DNA of 64,000 nt from Tolypeutes matacus (taxonomy: Eukaryota > Chordata > Mammalia > Cingulata > Chlamyphoridae): assembly GCA_026826555.1 (NCBI GenBank), contig JAKSZT010054399.1:3096781-3160780 (forward strand), read 5' to 3'. A program made the position numbers and the translations under genes. The number at the start of each line of letters is the position of its first letter. The first letter of the stretch is position 1. Shown piece after piece: positions 1 to 11,265 of this stretch. Under the pieces are notes generated by a model. The model saw only the letters and a list, made by a program, of their open reading frames with translations. It ran no database searches and was not told where the DNA came from.

Positions 1-240
1 ATCGGGACCTTCTGCTTCTCCTTTCTCTACCGCAGACTGGGGGCCAGGTGGTCCTATGCATCCCTAGTGCGAGAACCTTGGGCCATGCACTAGACCTCCT
101 TGAACCCTACTGACCGTGGGGTCTCACATGCTCAGCCAGCTTAGCCCAGACATCAGTTCATTCACCAAAGCCATTGCCGCTGATGGCCTAGCTTTAAAAT
201 TCTCCCTCAGCTCCTGCAATCTCCAGACCTGCCCCAAGCC
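1..240. other. Unique sequence, no feature recognised
   Basis: No repeat family, coding signal or RNA gene is recognisable here. The short open frames have no domain and run into the SINE that follows. Confidence 0.4.
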
Positions 241-248
241 TAAATTAT

Positions 249-764
249 TTTTTTTTAAAGATTTATTTATTTACTTTTTACATCACCCCACCACCCCACT
301 CCCATTTTTGCTGTTTTTGTGTCCATTCGCTGGGCAATTCTCTGTGTCTGTTTCCTGCTTTCTCTTCTCATCCTTCTCCTCCTGGCTTCACTGGGATTCG
401 ATCCTGGGAACCTCCGATGTGGGAGAGAGGCGTCCTACTACCTGTGCTACCTTAGTTCCTGGCTTTTTGACGTGCCTCATCTTGGCTCTCCCTGTGTCAC
501 TCTCCTGTTATGTCATCATCTTGCTGCGTGGCTCGAGGGCCCTGGCGGCACACCCGCACGTGGGAACTGGGGGGCTCACCTGCTTAAGGGGCCTGACAGC
601 ACACCCACACACGCGACCTGGTGGCACACCCGCTTGCAGGGCCTAGAGGCCCACGCGCCTTCTATATTTTTCTTTATTTTTACCAGGAGGTCCCGGGAAT
701 CGAACCCAGGTCCCTCCATGTGGGAGATGGACACCCAACCATTTGAGCCTCAACTGCCCTCCCA
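249..764 (-). mobile_element. DAS-type tRNA-derived SINE, composite (two-unit) copy
   Basis: Read on the minus strand this is a tRNA-like head (GTGGCTCAAATGG-type A box region, then a GGTTCGATTCC-type B box), a spacer, a second tRNA-like unit and an A-rich tail. The tail appears as the T-rich block near 249 followed by TTTATTTATTTA. An 8-bp direct repeat taaattat flanks it at 241-248 and 765-772, as expected for L1-driven insertion. The two-unit build is shared with the copies near 4.1, 23.1 and 36.5 kb. Such SINEs are transcribed by RNA polymerase III and encode no protein. The family name is from memory; the structure is seen directly. Confidence 0.85.
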
Positions 765-772
765 TAAATTAT

Positions 773-1429
773 GGAGTTATTAGTTATTTAGTCACCTCCG
801 CCCTCTTCTCCCCAACAGGATGCTTATCCCAGGTTCACCCCATTAACTTCTGATCACACAAACCCTACCACCAGCTACAACATAAAATAGACTAAAACTC
901 AGGAGGCACATTTTGTTAAAAGGGAGAGTTCAAGTTTTTGCTGTCAGTCTTCAGCAAAAATGTCACCATTCCCACCTGGGTGTATTCCTTATTGCACGGT
1001 GTCTTTGAGGTGGCCGTAAATGGAGAGAATGGCAAGATCAAGCAAGCAGAGCAACACAGAGGACTGGGACCACATTTCAGTGCTTTCAGGTTTTTCTATT
1101 GACCTACAATAAATAGAATTTGCATCACCACCCAGTAGTACGTACACACACACACACACACACGCACATTTGAAACACCTTTTTCACAAAACAACAATCG
1201 CCCTTATTGCCTGGGATGAACTTTGAAATCTTCTAATCTAATATCTCCTAGTCTAGTCCTGCCTGGTCTGTTTCATCAAAAATGTTGCTGGGAAACTGGT
1301 TGCATTCAAAGATAGCAGCCGTTGTTAGCATTCCCAAGGGAGTGGGAAAGGGTCGGTGTTGAAATTTTAGGGACACGCTTTGGTTAGAGTTAGCGCAGAA
1401 TAATGGCTACAACCTCTGCCTTTGGCGTC
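773..1429. other. Unique sequence with a short CA tract
   Basis: No gene or repeat family is recognised apart from the (CA)n run at about 1144-1162. Confidence 0.4.
1144..1162. repeat. (CA)n microsatellite
   Basis: A short uninterrupted dinucleotide run, likely length-polymorphic but unremarkable. Confidence 0.9.
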
Positions 1430-1638
1430 CAGCACTGGCTCTGGGTTCAAGTTCTCAGCTTTGCTATTACGTCGCCACGTAGATTTGGATGGCTCCTCCA
1501 ACATGTCTGCTCAGCAGGTCTAAGGATGCACGCCTCACGCGGATGTGATGAGTTTCAGAAGATAAAGTCCATGGCATGCTTAGCACAGTGCCTGGCAAGC
1601 AGTAAACCCCTAATTAAATCTCTATTATTACTAAGGAG
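1430..1638 (+). mobile_element. MIR SINE remnant
   Basis: The order of recognisable MIR landmarks is kept: a 'ctgggttcaa' segment (MIR B-box region), a diverged core, then 'cttagcacagtgcctggca' and an A/T-rich end. MIR is an ancient mammalian tRNA-derived SINE. The copy is badly diverged, so the ends are approximate. Confidence 0.65.
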
Positions 1639-1639
1639 C

Positions 1640-2004
1640 CCAAGCCTAATGGATCATTCAGGCACTTCTGTGTGTCAGCCCTGCCGTTTCTGCCAGAAGC
1701 CCGCCCTGGGTGGACGGATTCTGCAGAGAAGCCTGTCTTCGATGATCTCCATGGTGTGGGCACTCCACGTTCACTAAGAACAAATGGAATGGCCTTCATT
1801 TCGGGTGCTTAGGATGCTCCTCCCAAGACAGACACACAAGCAATGTGGTCTTAAATCTTGGCTGTGCTCTGCCATGCTGTGTCCTCTCCCGGCGCCACGA
1901 TCTTGTCGGAAAGGAGCATCAGGAGCTGGAATCCTGATCTTTCTCCGAGGCTAATGTGTTATGTGTACTTATCCAAGTACTTATTGTTTCTGTGTCGGTT
2001 CTTA
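1640..2004. other. Unique sequence, no feature recognised
   Basis: Nothing beyond short shadow open frames on both strands. Confidence 0.4.
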
Positions 2005-2071
2005 TAGTGATGGGAATGATAATGCCTGCCCACTTTATCTCAAAGGCAGGTTGAGAGGAATGATTACATTT
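2005..2071 (+). mobile_element. MIR remnant (3' half)
   Basis: 'gatgggaatgataatgcct' followed by 'gaggaatgattac' resembles the MIR segment downstream of the core. The SINE that follows inserted at its edge. The match is weak. Confidence 0.4.
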
Positions 2072-2088
2072 AAAAACACAGAAAGAGG

Positions 2089-2261
2089 GAAGCGGCTGTG
2101 GCTCAATCAGTAGGGCTCCCGTTTACCATATGGGAGGCCCTGGGTTCGGTTCCCGGGGCACCCTGGTGAAGGCAAGCCCGCCCGCGCGGCGTGGTTAGCT
2201 GACCCAGCGAGCACAAGCAGCAAGGGGGGGGATAAATGAATAAATAAATAAAATCTTAAAA

Positions 2262-2296
<35 letters not shown>

Positions 2297-2300
2297 AAAT
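2089..2300 (+). mobile_element. DAS-type SINE, single-unit copy with long AAAT tail
   Basis: The tRNA-like head contains TGGCTCAATCAG (A-box region, about 2099-2110) and the B box ggttcggttcc (2143-2153). The tail is an expanded (AAAT)n run, about 2226-2297. A perfect 17-bp target duplication, aaaaacacagaaagagg, lies at 2072-2088 and 2301-2317. The intact long duplication and clear promoter boxes argue for a fairly young insertion. This is a one-unit version, unlike the composite copies elsewhere in the window. Confidence 0.93.
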
Positions 2301-2317
2301 AAAAACACAGAAAGAGG

Positions 2318-3149
2318 CTTTGACCTGCTCGGGCATAGGCATGTTATCAAAGCAAAGGTTTTACTATGTATTGTTACTCTCTCTCTTTCCTGGGTATTCC
2401 TTGGTGCATATTTGTGGTTGGCACTCCATCTTTTTTTTTTCTTTTCTTTTCTTTTTAAAGGCTAAAATTCATTTCTAACTACCTTTCGAAAGCCAATTTA
2501 TGCTTTGGTCATTTGATTAGTAGGAATGGGGAAGCCCAGCTTCCGCAATCAAAGTGCTTTTGAATAATTCAATAGCTGATATTAAAAGAGGAGAGGCAAT
2601 GCCTGGCGTGCTTTAGTCTCTACGTGGGGGAGGAAACGCGAGCCGCCCTTCCACGCAGACGCACGCCGCCACCCAGCCACTGGTCCCTCGCCCCCGTTGG
2701 ATGAGCTCTGCCAACCGGGGTCCCACAGAGGGCTGTGAGGCTTGCACATAAATGTAAGTGACCTGCTGGGAGAGCGCGGACACTGGCAGCCAGTGTGCCC
2801 ACCTACCCCAAGCTCTAGGCCCTGCCCTGAGACTCCGAGAAACGTGTGTCTTTTGCTAATTGGCCTGCCCAGAGAAAGGGGTGCCTTTTTTTTTTTTCTG
2901 ATTTGAAAAAAAAAAAATTGCTGTGTAAAATGGCAGAGACACTGGTACCGAGTGGAAACCTGGAAAATGTCAGGCCGGGCAGTTTCCTTTCAGACCCCTT
3001 GACGGAGGTACCAGCTGGACCACGCCGAGCCCGCCTGCCCACAGGTGGTACCTGGTCCTAAGGTGTCTGCATTGGCATAAAGCAATGACAACAGGGCTCA
3101 GCAGCTTTTTTCTTTGCTGTCAGGGAGGTGGTGCTGTGCTGAGGTTGAG
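2318..3149. other. Unique sequence with T-rich tracts and a T/A hairpin
   Basis: There is a T/C-rich run near 2431-2456 and a poly-T/poly-A inverted repeat near 2887-2919. No gene is recognised. Confidence 0.4.
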
Positions 3150-3325
3150 TCTGGGGTCTCAGGTATGGAGCCCACCTGAGTGTGAATCCTGCCTCAGTTT
3201 CCTAAGTGACTTTGGAACTTAGAGACACCAAACGTGTCTCACCTTGAAGTCTGTCGTGTAGGTTACATGAGAGGATGTGTGTACCTTACTTCCCTGGCTT
3301 TGCTCAATAAGTGCTCCCCAGTAAT
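3150..3325 (+). mobile_element. Possible MIR remnant
   Basis: A MIR-like order of phrases is visible: 'gtgaatcctgcctcagtttcc', then 'gaggatgtgtgtac', then 'gctcaataagtgctc'. It is strongly diverged. Confidence 0.45.
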
Positions 3326-3670
3326 GTCCTCCTCCCCCTGCCATTCCACTGCCCACCTTTTAACCCTTTGGCTCCCAGCCCCTGGCCTCTCCTCTCCTCT
3401 CCAAGCCCAGGGCCTCTGAAAGTGTCACACAGCCTCCAGCTGTGATGTGCATCTGTTATCATCCCCTCCCTAACAATATTCTATCCATATCGGACGGAGA
3501 GTCCCCTGATCCCAGTTTCTCTTCTTGTCTTATTCTTTCTTTCTCATCCGTGGCACCGTTTTCACGGACCCAGGTCCTGACCGGCACCTGACCGGCAACC
3601 CCTCCCTAACAATATTCCAATTTGCTTCATTCTCCCTTGGCTTTTTGGCTTTGCTTTCTTGTTTACCAAC
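3326..3670. other. Unique sequence
   Basis: Pyrimidine-rich unique DNA. A short phrase, 'cctccctaacaatattc', occurs twice, near 3465 and 3600, with no clear meaning. Confidence 0.35.
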
Positions 3671-3684
3671 TTCCTTCCATTTTT

Positions 3685-4720
3685 TATTTTTTAAAGTTTA
3701 ATAAAGAATTGCTTTATTGATACAAAAAAAAAATACACACAAACTATAAAACGCTAAGAAATTTAAACTAAGTCATACAAAGAGGTCACAGTTCAGCATC
3801 CAGGGTGGACAGAATGCTTGAAGGAGACTGCTACAGGGCAGACTCCCACATCAGAGAGGGCGTCTTCCCAGGGGACGAAGCCCAGCTCTAATAGTGTTTC
3901 AAGTTCCCTCTCCTCAGGGAGGATCAGGAGAAGCACTCCATTTTGTGCTCTTCAGGCAGGTCAAAACTCTCAAAATCTAGACGATTAAAGGGAAAGAAAT
4001 TTTCTATTTCTGCATAGATGTCATCCGTGGCAGGAACAGAGCTTTTTGCTTTAAACAGTCTTCTCAGTCATCGTTTTGGCAGAGAAGATGTGCTGGTTTT
4101 GTTTGAGGGATCCTTTTGTTTTTTTTTTGTTTTTTTAAAGGTGTATTAATTTACTTTATTTATTTTAATTTATCTCCCCCTCCCCCCGATGGTTCTCTCA
4201 TCTGCTCATTTTTTGCTCGCCTTCTCCAGGAGGCACCAGGAAATGAACCCAGGACCTCCCACATGGGAGGCAAGTGCCCAATGGCCTGAGCCACATCCGC
4301 TCCCCGCGGGCTGCAGCGTCTGCTGGCTTGTGGCATCGTTTAGGCGTCTAGCTCGTTGTGGCAGGTGCGGGCATCTGCTCGTCTTCTTTAGGAGACACCA
4401 GAATGCGGGACCTCCCATGTGGTAAGTGAACGCCCAACTACTTGAGCCACATCCACTTCCCTCCATTAGTTTTTACTGACTTTTCCATAGTTCTGTCCCA
4501 AAGCCTTTCTGGCAGCTCTAGGTAAGGCTGGTGGAGCATCAAATATTTTGCCAACACACGGTGTGGAAATCCGAGCTCACCATCTAAGCCTTTGACTGCT
4601 GAAGAATAAGTCCAGGACCCGCTTCGGCCCATCCTTAGGAGCCACTCGGGTGCCTGGGTCTCCATTTTCTTCATTGACAAAGATGAGAGTTTCCATTCTG
4701 GACTACTCCAAGGTTCTGCC
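3685..4720 (-). pseudogene. PTTG1P: Processed pseudogene of securin (PTTG1), split by a SINE
   Basis: Securin is the inhibitor of separase that APC/C destroys at anaphase. On the minus strand the start codon is at 4696-4694, and the first residues METLIFVNEENGDPGTRV match the securin N-terminus. Later pieces in shifted frames match its middle (FDAPPALP, RKALG of the destruction box, EKSVKT), its FSAK..MTEKTV segment, [12 protein letters not shown], and the separase-side tail (EERELE, then SPSSILSTLD). There is no intron. Several frameshifts and stops break the frame (the first stop comes after about 39 codons), and the KEN box reads EEN. An AATAAA signal (complement of 3713-3718) and an A-rich tail end the copy near 3685. 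A 14-bp direct repeat differing at two positions (ttccttccattttt 3671-3684; tcccttccatttta 4721-4734) flanks it. This is an L1-mediated mRNA copy and is not functional. Confidence 0.93.
4114..4461 (-). mobile_element. Composite DAS-type SINE inserted in the PTTG1 pseudogene
   Basis: It has two tRNA-like units and an A-rich tail on the minus strand; the tail shows as the T-rich block starting near 4114. It sits between the codons for securin KT(K/N)G and the following LKQ segment. On the minus strand the flanks AAAACTAATGGA and AAAACAAAAGGA form an imperfect target duplication. It must be younger than the pseudogene it interrupts. Confidence 0.88.
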
Positions 4721-4734
4721 TCCCTTCCATTTTA

Positions 4735-5814
4735 AGGGCAAGATAAAGGAGGGTACAAAGGATGGATTTTTCCTTTCTCCTTTCTTCTGGACATTCCATG
4801 CTGACTGTTTTTGAAGGACAAGATGCTAGTGTTTTTAGCATATTCTCCTAAAGTGACGCCAGGTGCCTCCAAAGCCACACAGATTCTGATGTTGGTGAGG
4901 ATCCACCAGGCCTTCTGCTGGGGGAGCCCCACATGGGGCTGGTTCATACTTACTTATGGGCCTCTGTGGAAGCACAGATGTTCAGAGAGCACCAACCCAT
5001 GCCTGGGGAATGGGGATGGTGACATCAGACATATTGGAAACAGTCTTCAATACAGTATATTTTAAGGATTATCTAGAAATCTACTCTTAGCATTTGAGTC
5101 TTTCTGGGTTAAACAGTGTCATGAAAGTGTCTTACTTTACAATTAAAACAATTGACCGCTTTTACTGTGAATTCATTCATTAGATTGTAAAGATGGGGAG
5201 GGGCACTCTCATGTATAGAGTGTGGCCTTCGGAGGTCAGGAGCTGCTACCTTTCTCATGGCTACCTTGCCGTACCTAGCGGAATGGCCAGCTCAGGGTAG
5301 CCCTTCAGAACGAGTGAATGGATGGATGAGAATATTACATGCCTACCACCGCACCAAGCACATGGTTTCCCACACTGAGGTTGGCATCCTCTCCGGGCGG
5401 GCGAGGAGGTCCTCACGAGCACACACCTACCGTCTGTCCTAATAACTGCTGTGATAAGTTTATGTGTGAAGACAAATGAGGAACAGTCAATTGAGTGTGT
5501 ATGGAATGGGGAGCAAGAACAATTGAAAGAGGGGGACCCAATAGACCTGTGTCTAAATATGCAGCCTGTGCAAGTTATACATAACAATTTTAATGGAAAG
5601 AAACAATTTAATTTGCCCAATAAAATACTTATGCCACCATTCACCAAATATCATTAAGAAACAGAGAACAGACCCTGTGTCCCCATGAGGCTGTGGCCCT
5701 GCCCTCAGGACCCAAGCCCTCAGGAGGTGAGTCCAGGCTCCAGGAAGGGAGCTCCACTTTCCTGTAGCAGCCTTCCCAGCATGGTAACATGCCCCGTCCA
5801 CCTCTTCCCCTTCT
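4735..5814. other. Unique sequence
   Basis: No repeat, exon or RNA gene is recognised. Open frames on both strands are short and lack domain features. Confidence 0.4.
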
Positions 5815-8081
5815 CAATCAAAAACTATGGAGAATCAGCTTTGTTAACCGAATGGGTATTTGCATTTTCTTTGATTTCTTCTCTAGCCTTTATATCAATG
5901 TTACAAGTTCTTCTGTTACTACAACAATATTAAGTCTACCTTGGTCCGTGGTTGCATTTCCCCTTAAGTTTGTTCATTCCTCAATCTTGAGGATTTTGGG
6001 ATGGTGATACCTGCTCTGCTTCAGATTGAGAAAGGGCTTAGATCTTATGGGACAGATAGAAGGAACTGTCTTGCTTGCATTTGTAGATACTCTTTGTTTT
6101 TTGGGATGGGGGTTGTCCATCATCATTTCGTTAGTTATGCTGGGTGAGGCCGATGAACTGGAGAGGAGGTGTTGGCCGCAACTCTGCCGAGATTCAGAGC
6201 TCAACCAACATATGAACAGTCAGAAGATTTAAGTCTCTGGGACATATATTTAATGGGGTATAGTGCTAATTATAAGTTCAAATAAAAGGGATAGAAGAAT
6301 CTTGTGTAGGAAAATAATAAATTGGTCTAACTCTTTTGCATTGGGGAAATAGGTTATCATATATTCCAAGGTAAGTCCCACCGACAGGGTGCTGATTTCA
6401 AGGGTTGTATGCCTTGCCTATGGAGTCCAGAAGTCTCTAGAGCCCTCAGGAGCACCCCTGTTTGAGGGTTTGTTTACTGTGGCAGTTAGTGAGAGCTGCC
6501 TGAGGCATGCATAAGCATAACCTCTGGAATGACCTGCCAACTCACTTTGAAATCTCTTCACCATAAAAACTCTTTCATATTTAATATTTCCCCCTTTTGG
6601 TCAAGGTCTTCTTCCAAATGCATCACTGGTTGGTGATTGGAATTAATCCTTCAGTGCCAGGGAGGCTCATCCCAGGGAGTCCCATGATGGCGGGGGAGGA
6701 GGTACTGCTGATTTTGGCCACATTTGAGCAACAAGGAGGTTTGAAGGACAATTGTTATTATTAGGCTAAGTTTCAATTTTACAAGAATAAGTTTCATAAG
6801 TACAAGCATTAACATTGAGGGCTTGGCATATTGGTCTCTTTTCTTTTATTTGGCACTACCTATGTACTTTAGAATCTAGAGATTCTTGCCACTCTGTTTG
6901 AGAACATAGCATGACTCCCTGGGATGAGAGTTTGATGTTTTGATGGTTATTGTATGGGTCTTCACCCACTGAGATAACACCCTATGATTACGTGAACACA
7001 TTCATATTCCACAGAGGCATGCCACAGGTGCACCTTTCCCCACACATCTTCCTACCCCGACACCCTGTGCCAGTGACCTTCCCCTGACATAGTTGCCGAA
7101 AGAACACTCTCACACTTGTATTCTCAACCATAATCCTCAACCTCCCCAGAGTTCACCTGCTCCTTCCTCCATCTCTCCCCGCAGCTGCATGGATAGCCCA
7201 ACTACCCCCAATCCCGTACACCCTCACACTCCAGCACCACCGACCCCAGTCACATCACTGCACCACCATCACCCCTGTCCACTGCCTAACCACCCCCATT
7301 CACCTTGCCATAGATTCTGCCCAGCTTGAGCATCAGCTCACCACTCTCTACTCCCTTTCTATCTCCTGCTAATCTATTTTCCAGACTCTACCTCTGTGAG
7401 TCTGGTCAATATCCTTAGTTCATATCAGTGAGATGATGCAATATTTGTCCTTTAGTGACTGGATAAATTCACTCAACACTAGGTCTTCAAGATTCATCCA
7501 TGTTGTCGCATGTGTCAAGACTTCATTCCTTCCTACAGCTGAGTAATATTCCATCGTATGTAAACACAACGTTTTTGTCATCCATTCTTCTATTGATGGA
7601 TACCTGGGTTGCTTCCAACTTTTGCCGATTGTGAATAATGCTGTGATGAACATTGGTGTGCATATATCTATTCATGCCCCTGCTTTCAATTCTTCTGGGT
7701 ATATTCCTAGTATTGGGATTGTAGCATCTTTATGTGACTCTGGGATTAGGGAGATGTTGGCATCATGAAATCTTCCGTTTTTTGGAAGAGTTTGAGCAGG
7801 ATTGGTATTAGTTATTTCTGGAATGATTGATAGAATTTACCTGTGAAGCCATCTGGTTCTGGGCTTTTCTTGGTTGGGAGGTTTTTGATGACTATTTCAA
7901 TCTCACTACTTGTGATTGTTCTGGTGAGTTCTTCTGTTTCTTCTTTTGTCAATGTAGGTTGCTTATGTGTTTCTAGAAATTCATCCATTTCATCTAAATT
8001 CTCCATCTTGTTGGCATATAATTTTTCAAAGTATCCTCTTTTGATACTATTTATTTCCGTGGGGTCAATGGTGATATCCCT

Positions 8082-8665
8082 TGTGGCAGTTTGATATAAT
8101 TATAAATTCCAAAAATAAATATGGATTATGCTTGTAAACTGGTCTGTTCCTCTGGGTGAGATTAAGTTATGATTAGGGCTTTGAATGGGACACGTCAGTA
8201 GGATATTCAGTCCCTGCCCCTTCGTGGGCAGGGTCTCAGAGATAAAACTACATGGCAGAGCAGAGGAGTTAGTTGGAGTTTTGAGTTGGAGTTCTGATGC
8301 AGAGTTTTAATGCTGGAGCCTGGGGAAGTGAGCACACAGAGGAGCTTGGTCATGAGGAAGGAGAGAAGGCTCCAGAAAAAGAGTTGAGTTGTTCAATTGA
8401 GAGTCTACAGCTGGCCTTGTGGAGTGAAGCAAGCCTGAGTCGAGAGACAGGCAAGCCCCGGGAAGAGAGGAACCCAGGAAGCCTAAACCCTGGCAGATGT
8501 TGGCAGCCATCTTGCTCCAACGTGTCGCAATAGACTTTGGTGAGGGAAGTAACTTATGCTTTATGGCCTGGTAACTATGGACTTCTACCCCCAAATAAAT
8601 ACCCTTTATAAAAACCAACCGAATTCTGGCATTTTTCTTCAGCACCCCCTTGGCTGACTAATATA
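8082..8665 (+). mobile_element. Solo LTR, MaLR/ERVL-like, TGTGGCAG...CTAATA(C/T)A family
   Basis: The 584-bp unit begins TGTGGCAGTTTGA and ends GGCTGACTAATATA, and carries an AATAAA signal at 8594-8599. It is an endogenous retroelement LTR without internal sequence or genes. It inserted into L1 ORF2 with 5-bp flanks tccct (8077-8081) and tcccc (8666-8670), and L1 sequence resumes at once on both sides. Related copies lie at 32.3-33.5 kb and 34.95-35.56 kb. Assignment to the MaLR/ERVL class rests on the 5-bp duplication, the length and the terminal bases. Confidence 0.85.
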
Positions 8666-9956
8666 TCCCCTCTCTCATTTCTGATTTTATTTATTTGCAT
8701 CTTCTCTTTTTTTTTAATTTTTGTTATTCTAACTAAGGGTTTGTCAATTTTATTAATCTTTTCAAAGGACCAGCTTTTGGTTCTTTTGGTTCTTTCTAAT
8801 GTTTCATATTCTCAATTTCATTTAATTCCGCTCTGATCTTTGTTATTTCCTTCCTTCTGTTTGCTTTGGGCTTAGCTTATTCTTTTTCTAGTTCCTCCAG
8901 GTGTGCAGTTAGGTCTTTGATTTTAACTCTTTCTTATTTTTTTTTAAATATAGGCATTTAAGGCTTTAAATTTTTCACTGCCTTTGCTGCATCCCATAAA
9001 TTTTGATATGTTGTGTTCTCATTTTCATTCACTTTCAGGTAGTTACTGATTTCTCTGGCAATTTCCACCTTGATTGTTTAAGGGTATGCTTTTCAACTTC
9101 CACATATTTCTTCCTATTCTGGTTCTCCATCCTTTATTGATTTCTAGCTTCATTCCATTGTGGTCAGAGAAAGTGCTTCGTATAATTTCAGTCCTTCTAA
9201 GTTCATTGAGACTTGTTCTATGACCCAGCACGTGGTCTATCCTGGAAAATGATCCATGAGTGCTCAAGAAGATTATATATCCTGCTGTTTTTTGGGGTGT
9301 AAAGTTCTGTATAAGTCCATTAGGTCTAGATCCTCTAATGTATTATTCAAGAGCTCTGTTTTTTATTGACCCTCTGTCGAGATGTTCTGCCTAATGGTGA
9401 TAATGGTGTATTGAAGTGCCCCACTATAATTATGGAGGCAAGTATTTCCCCACTTAGTTTTGTCAGCATTTTCCTCATATATTCTGGGGAGACCTGGTTA
9501 GGTGCATGAATATTTATGATTGCCCTTTTTTCTTGGTAGACTAGCCCTTTTATTAATATATAGAGTCCTGCTTTGTCTCTCACAACAGTTTTGCATTTAA
9601 AGTCTATTTTGTTCGATATTAGTATAGCTACTCCTGCTCCTTTTTTGGTTATTGTTTGCGTGTAAAATCATTTTCCAGACTTTACTTGCAACCTGTCTGT
9701 GTCTCTGAGTCTAAGGTGAGATTCTTGTAGATAGCATATAGATGGGTCATATTTCCTTATCTATTCTGCCAATCTGTGTCTTTTGATTGGAGAGTTTAAT
9801 CCATAAACATTCAATGTTATTACTGTAAAGGGAGTACTTACTTTAGCCATTTTTTCTTTAGGCTTATATATGTTATATTTTATTTTTATTTCTCTTTTTA
9901 TCCTTTTAGTTACTCTTATTAATAATCTTCTTTTCTACATTCTTTTCCAACCTTCT

Positions 9957-9995
9957 CTCTCTCTCTCTCTCTTTTTTTTTTTTTTTTTTTTTTTT
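9957..9995. repeat. (CT)n followed by poly-T
   Basis: Low-complexity pyrimidine tract inside the L1, in the linker between ORF1 and ORF2. Confidence 0.85.
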
Positions 9996-11130
9996 CTTTT
10001 CAACCTGCATAACTTCCTTTAGTCTTTTTTTTTTTTTGAAGGGCTGGACTCTTGTTGACAAATTCTCTCAATTTCTGTTTATCTGCGAATATTTTGAACG
10101 CTCCCTCATTTTTTGAATGACAGTTTTGCTGGATACAGAACTCTTGGCTGGCAGGTTTTTTTTTTTCTTTCAGCACCTTAACTATGTCATACCACTGCCT
10201 TCTCGCTTCCATGGTTTCAGATGAGAAATCAGCACTTAATCTAATTGAGTTTCCCTTATATGTGATGGATCTCTTTTCTTTTGCTGCTTTCAGGATTCTG
10301 TTTTTGTCTTGAGCTTTTGATAATGTGATAAGTATGTGTCTCAGGGGTAGATCTGCTAGGATTTACTATATTTGGAGTATACTGTGCTTCCTGGACATGT
10401 ACATCCATGTACCTCATAAGATTTGGGAAATTTGAGGCTATTATTTCCTCAAACATCCCTACTGCCCCTTTTGCCTTCTCTTCTCCCTCTGAGACACTCA
10501 TAATGCATATGTTTGTGCATTTTGTGTTGTCATTCAATTCCCTGAGTATCTGCCGTATTTTTTCCATTTTTTTTGTCTGTGTTCCACTATCTGTACAATT
10601 TCAGACATCTTCAATGTCACTAATTCTTTCCTCTGCCTGCAAAAATCCGCTGTTATGTGCTTCTGTTGTATTTTTAATCTCTTGCATTGTGCCTTTCATC
10701 ACTGTAAGATCTGCTATTGTTTTATATATGTTTACAGTTTCTTCTGTAAATTCCCCTACTGTCTTCATGATATCCTTTATCTCTCCTTTTATTTCATTTA
10801 CTTGATTAAGGTTATTTGTTTGGACATCCTTGATTAGTTGTTCCACACAGTGCATCTCCTCCTGATTTTTAGTTTGCTCATTAGACTGGCCATGACTTCC
10901 TGTCTTAGAATGGTTTGTAATTTTTTGTTGATGTCCAGGTGTCTGTTTATCCTGATGGACTTATTCATTTGGTTAGTTTCCTTTTCTAGTCTAGGGCTTT
11001 ATTTTTATTTGGTTTTGTGCTAAGGGTCCTTTTTAACACTTGGTTCCATTTATCCTGGCTCTTTGTAGTTGCCCGTGTTCAACTTTCCACAGGAAGAGTA
11101 CAGCATGCCATTCCCTTCTCCACCACTTTG

Positions 11131-11265
11131 GATCTTAATATGCCATACTTTATTTAGCTACTGATGAAAATTTATGTTGTTTATAGTTTGTTTTTTTTTT
11201 GTTTTGTTTTTGTTTTTTGTTTTTTTGCAATTACAAGTTTGCAAAGACTATAGCCCTGTTCCTAT
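11131..11265 (-). mobile_element. Old L1 3' fragment
   Basis: Reads like an old L1 ORF2/3' UTR junction on the minus strand ('gttgtttatagttt', a T-rich tract, 'gcaattacaag'). It may be one element with 11,940-12,290, split by the stretch between. The match is diverged. Confidence 0.4.

Larger units (their letters stand above)
5815..11130 (-). mobile_element. Large, internally deleted LINE-1 (xenarthran type)
   Basis: From high to low coordinate: ORF1 remnants (coiled-coil about 10855-10600, RNA-binding domain about 10567-10256 with EGEE, FEEI and NFPNL, C-terminal domain about 10212-10000), then ORF2 endonuclease (about 9640-9040, with APNQ, HFNTPLS and FSDHNGMKLEIN), then the reverse-transcriptase start (about 8006-7812, with SPEPDGFTGKFYQ). 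An abrupt jump near 7740 leads to the ORF2 C-terminus (about 7653-7420, with MEYYSAV and TWMNLED), so the RT core and most of the C-terminal part are deleted. The remaining 1.6 kb, down to about 5815, reads as the 3' UTR. Stops and frameshifts throughout make it inactive. An LTR interrupts it at 8082-8665. No poly-A end is seen at the low-coordinate edge. Confidence 0.88.

Noticed and set aside
2089..2160. tRNA gene candidates in the SINE heads
   Set aside because: A and B boxes are present but no cloverleaf or acceptor stem is completed, and A-tails and target duplications show these are SINEs.
3685..4720. Functional securin gene
   Set aside because: Multiple frameshifts and stops, no introns, a lost KEN box and a SINE in the middle exclude function as securin.
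7812..10855. Possible genes in the endonuclease, reverse-transcriptase and ORF1-like frames
   Set aside because: They are decayed, frameshifted fragments of one L1 element.
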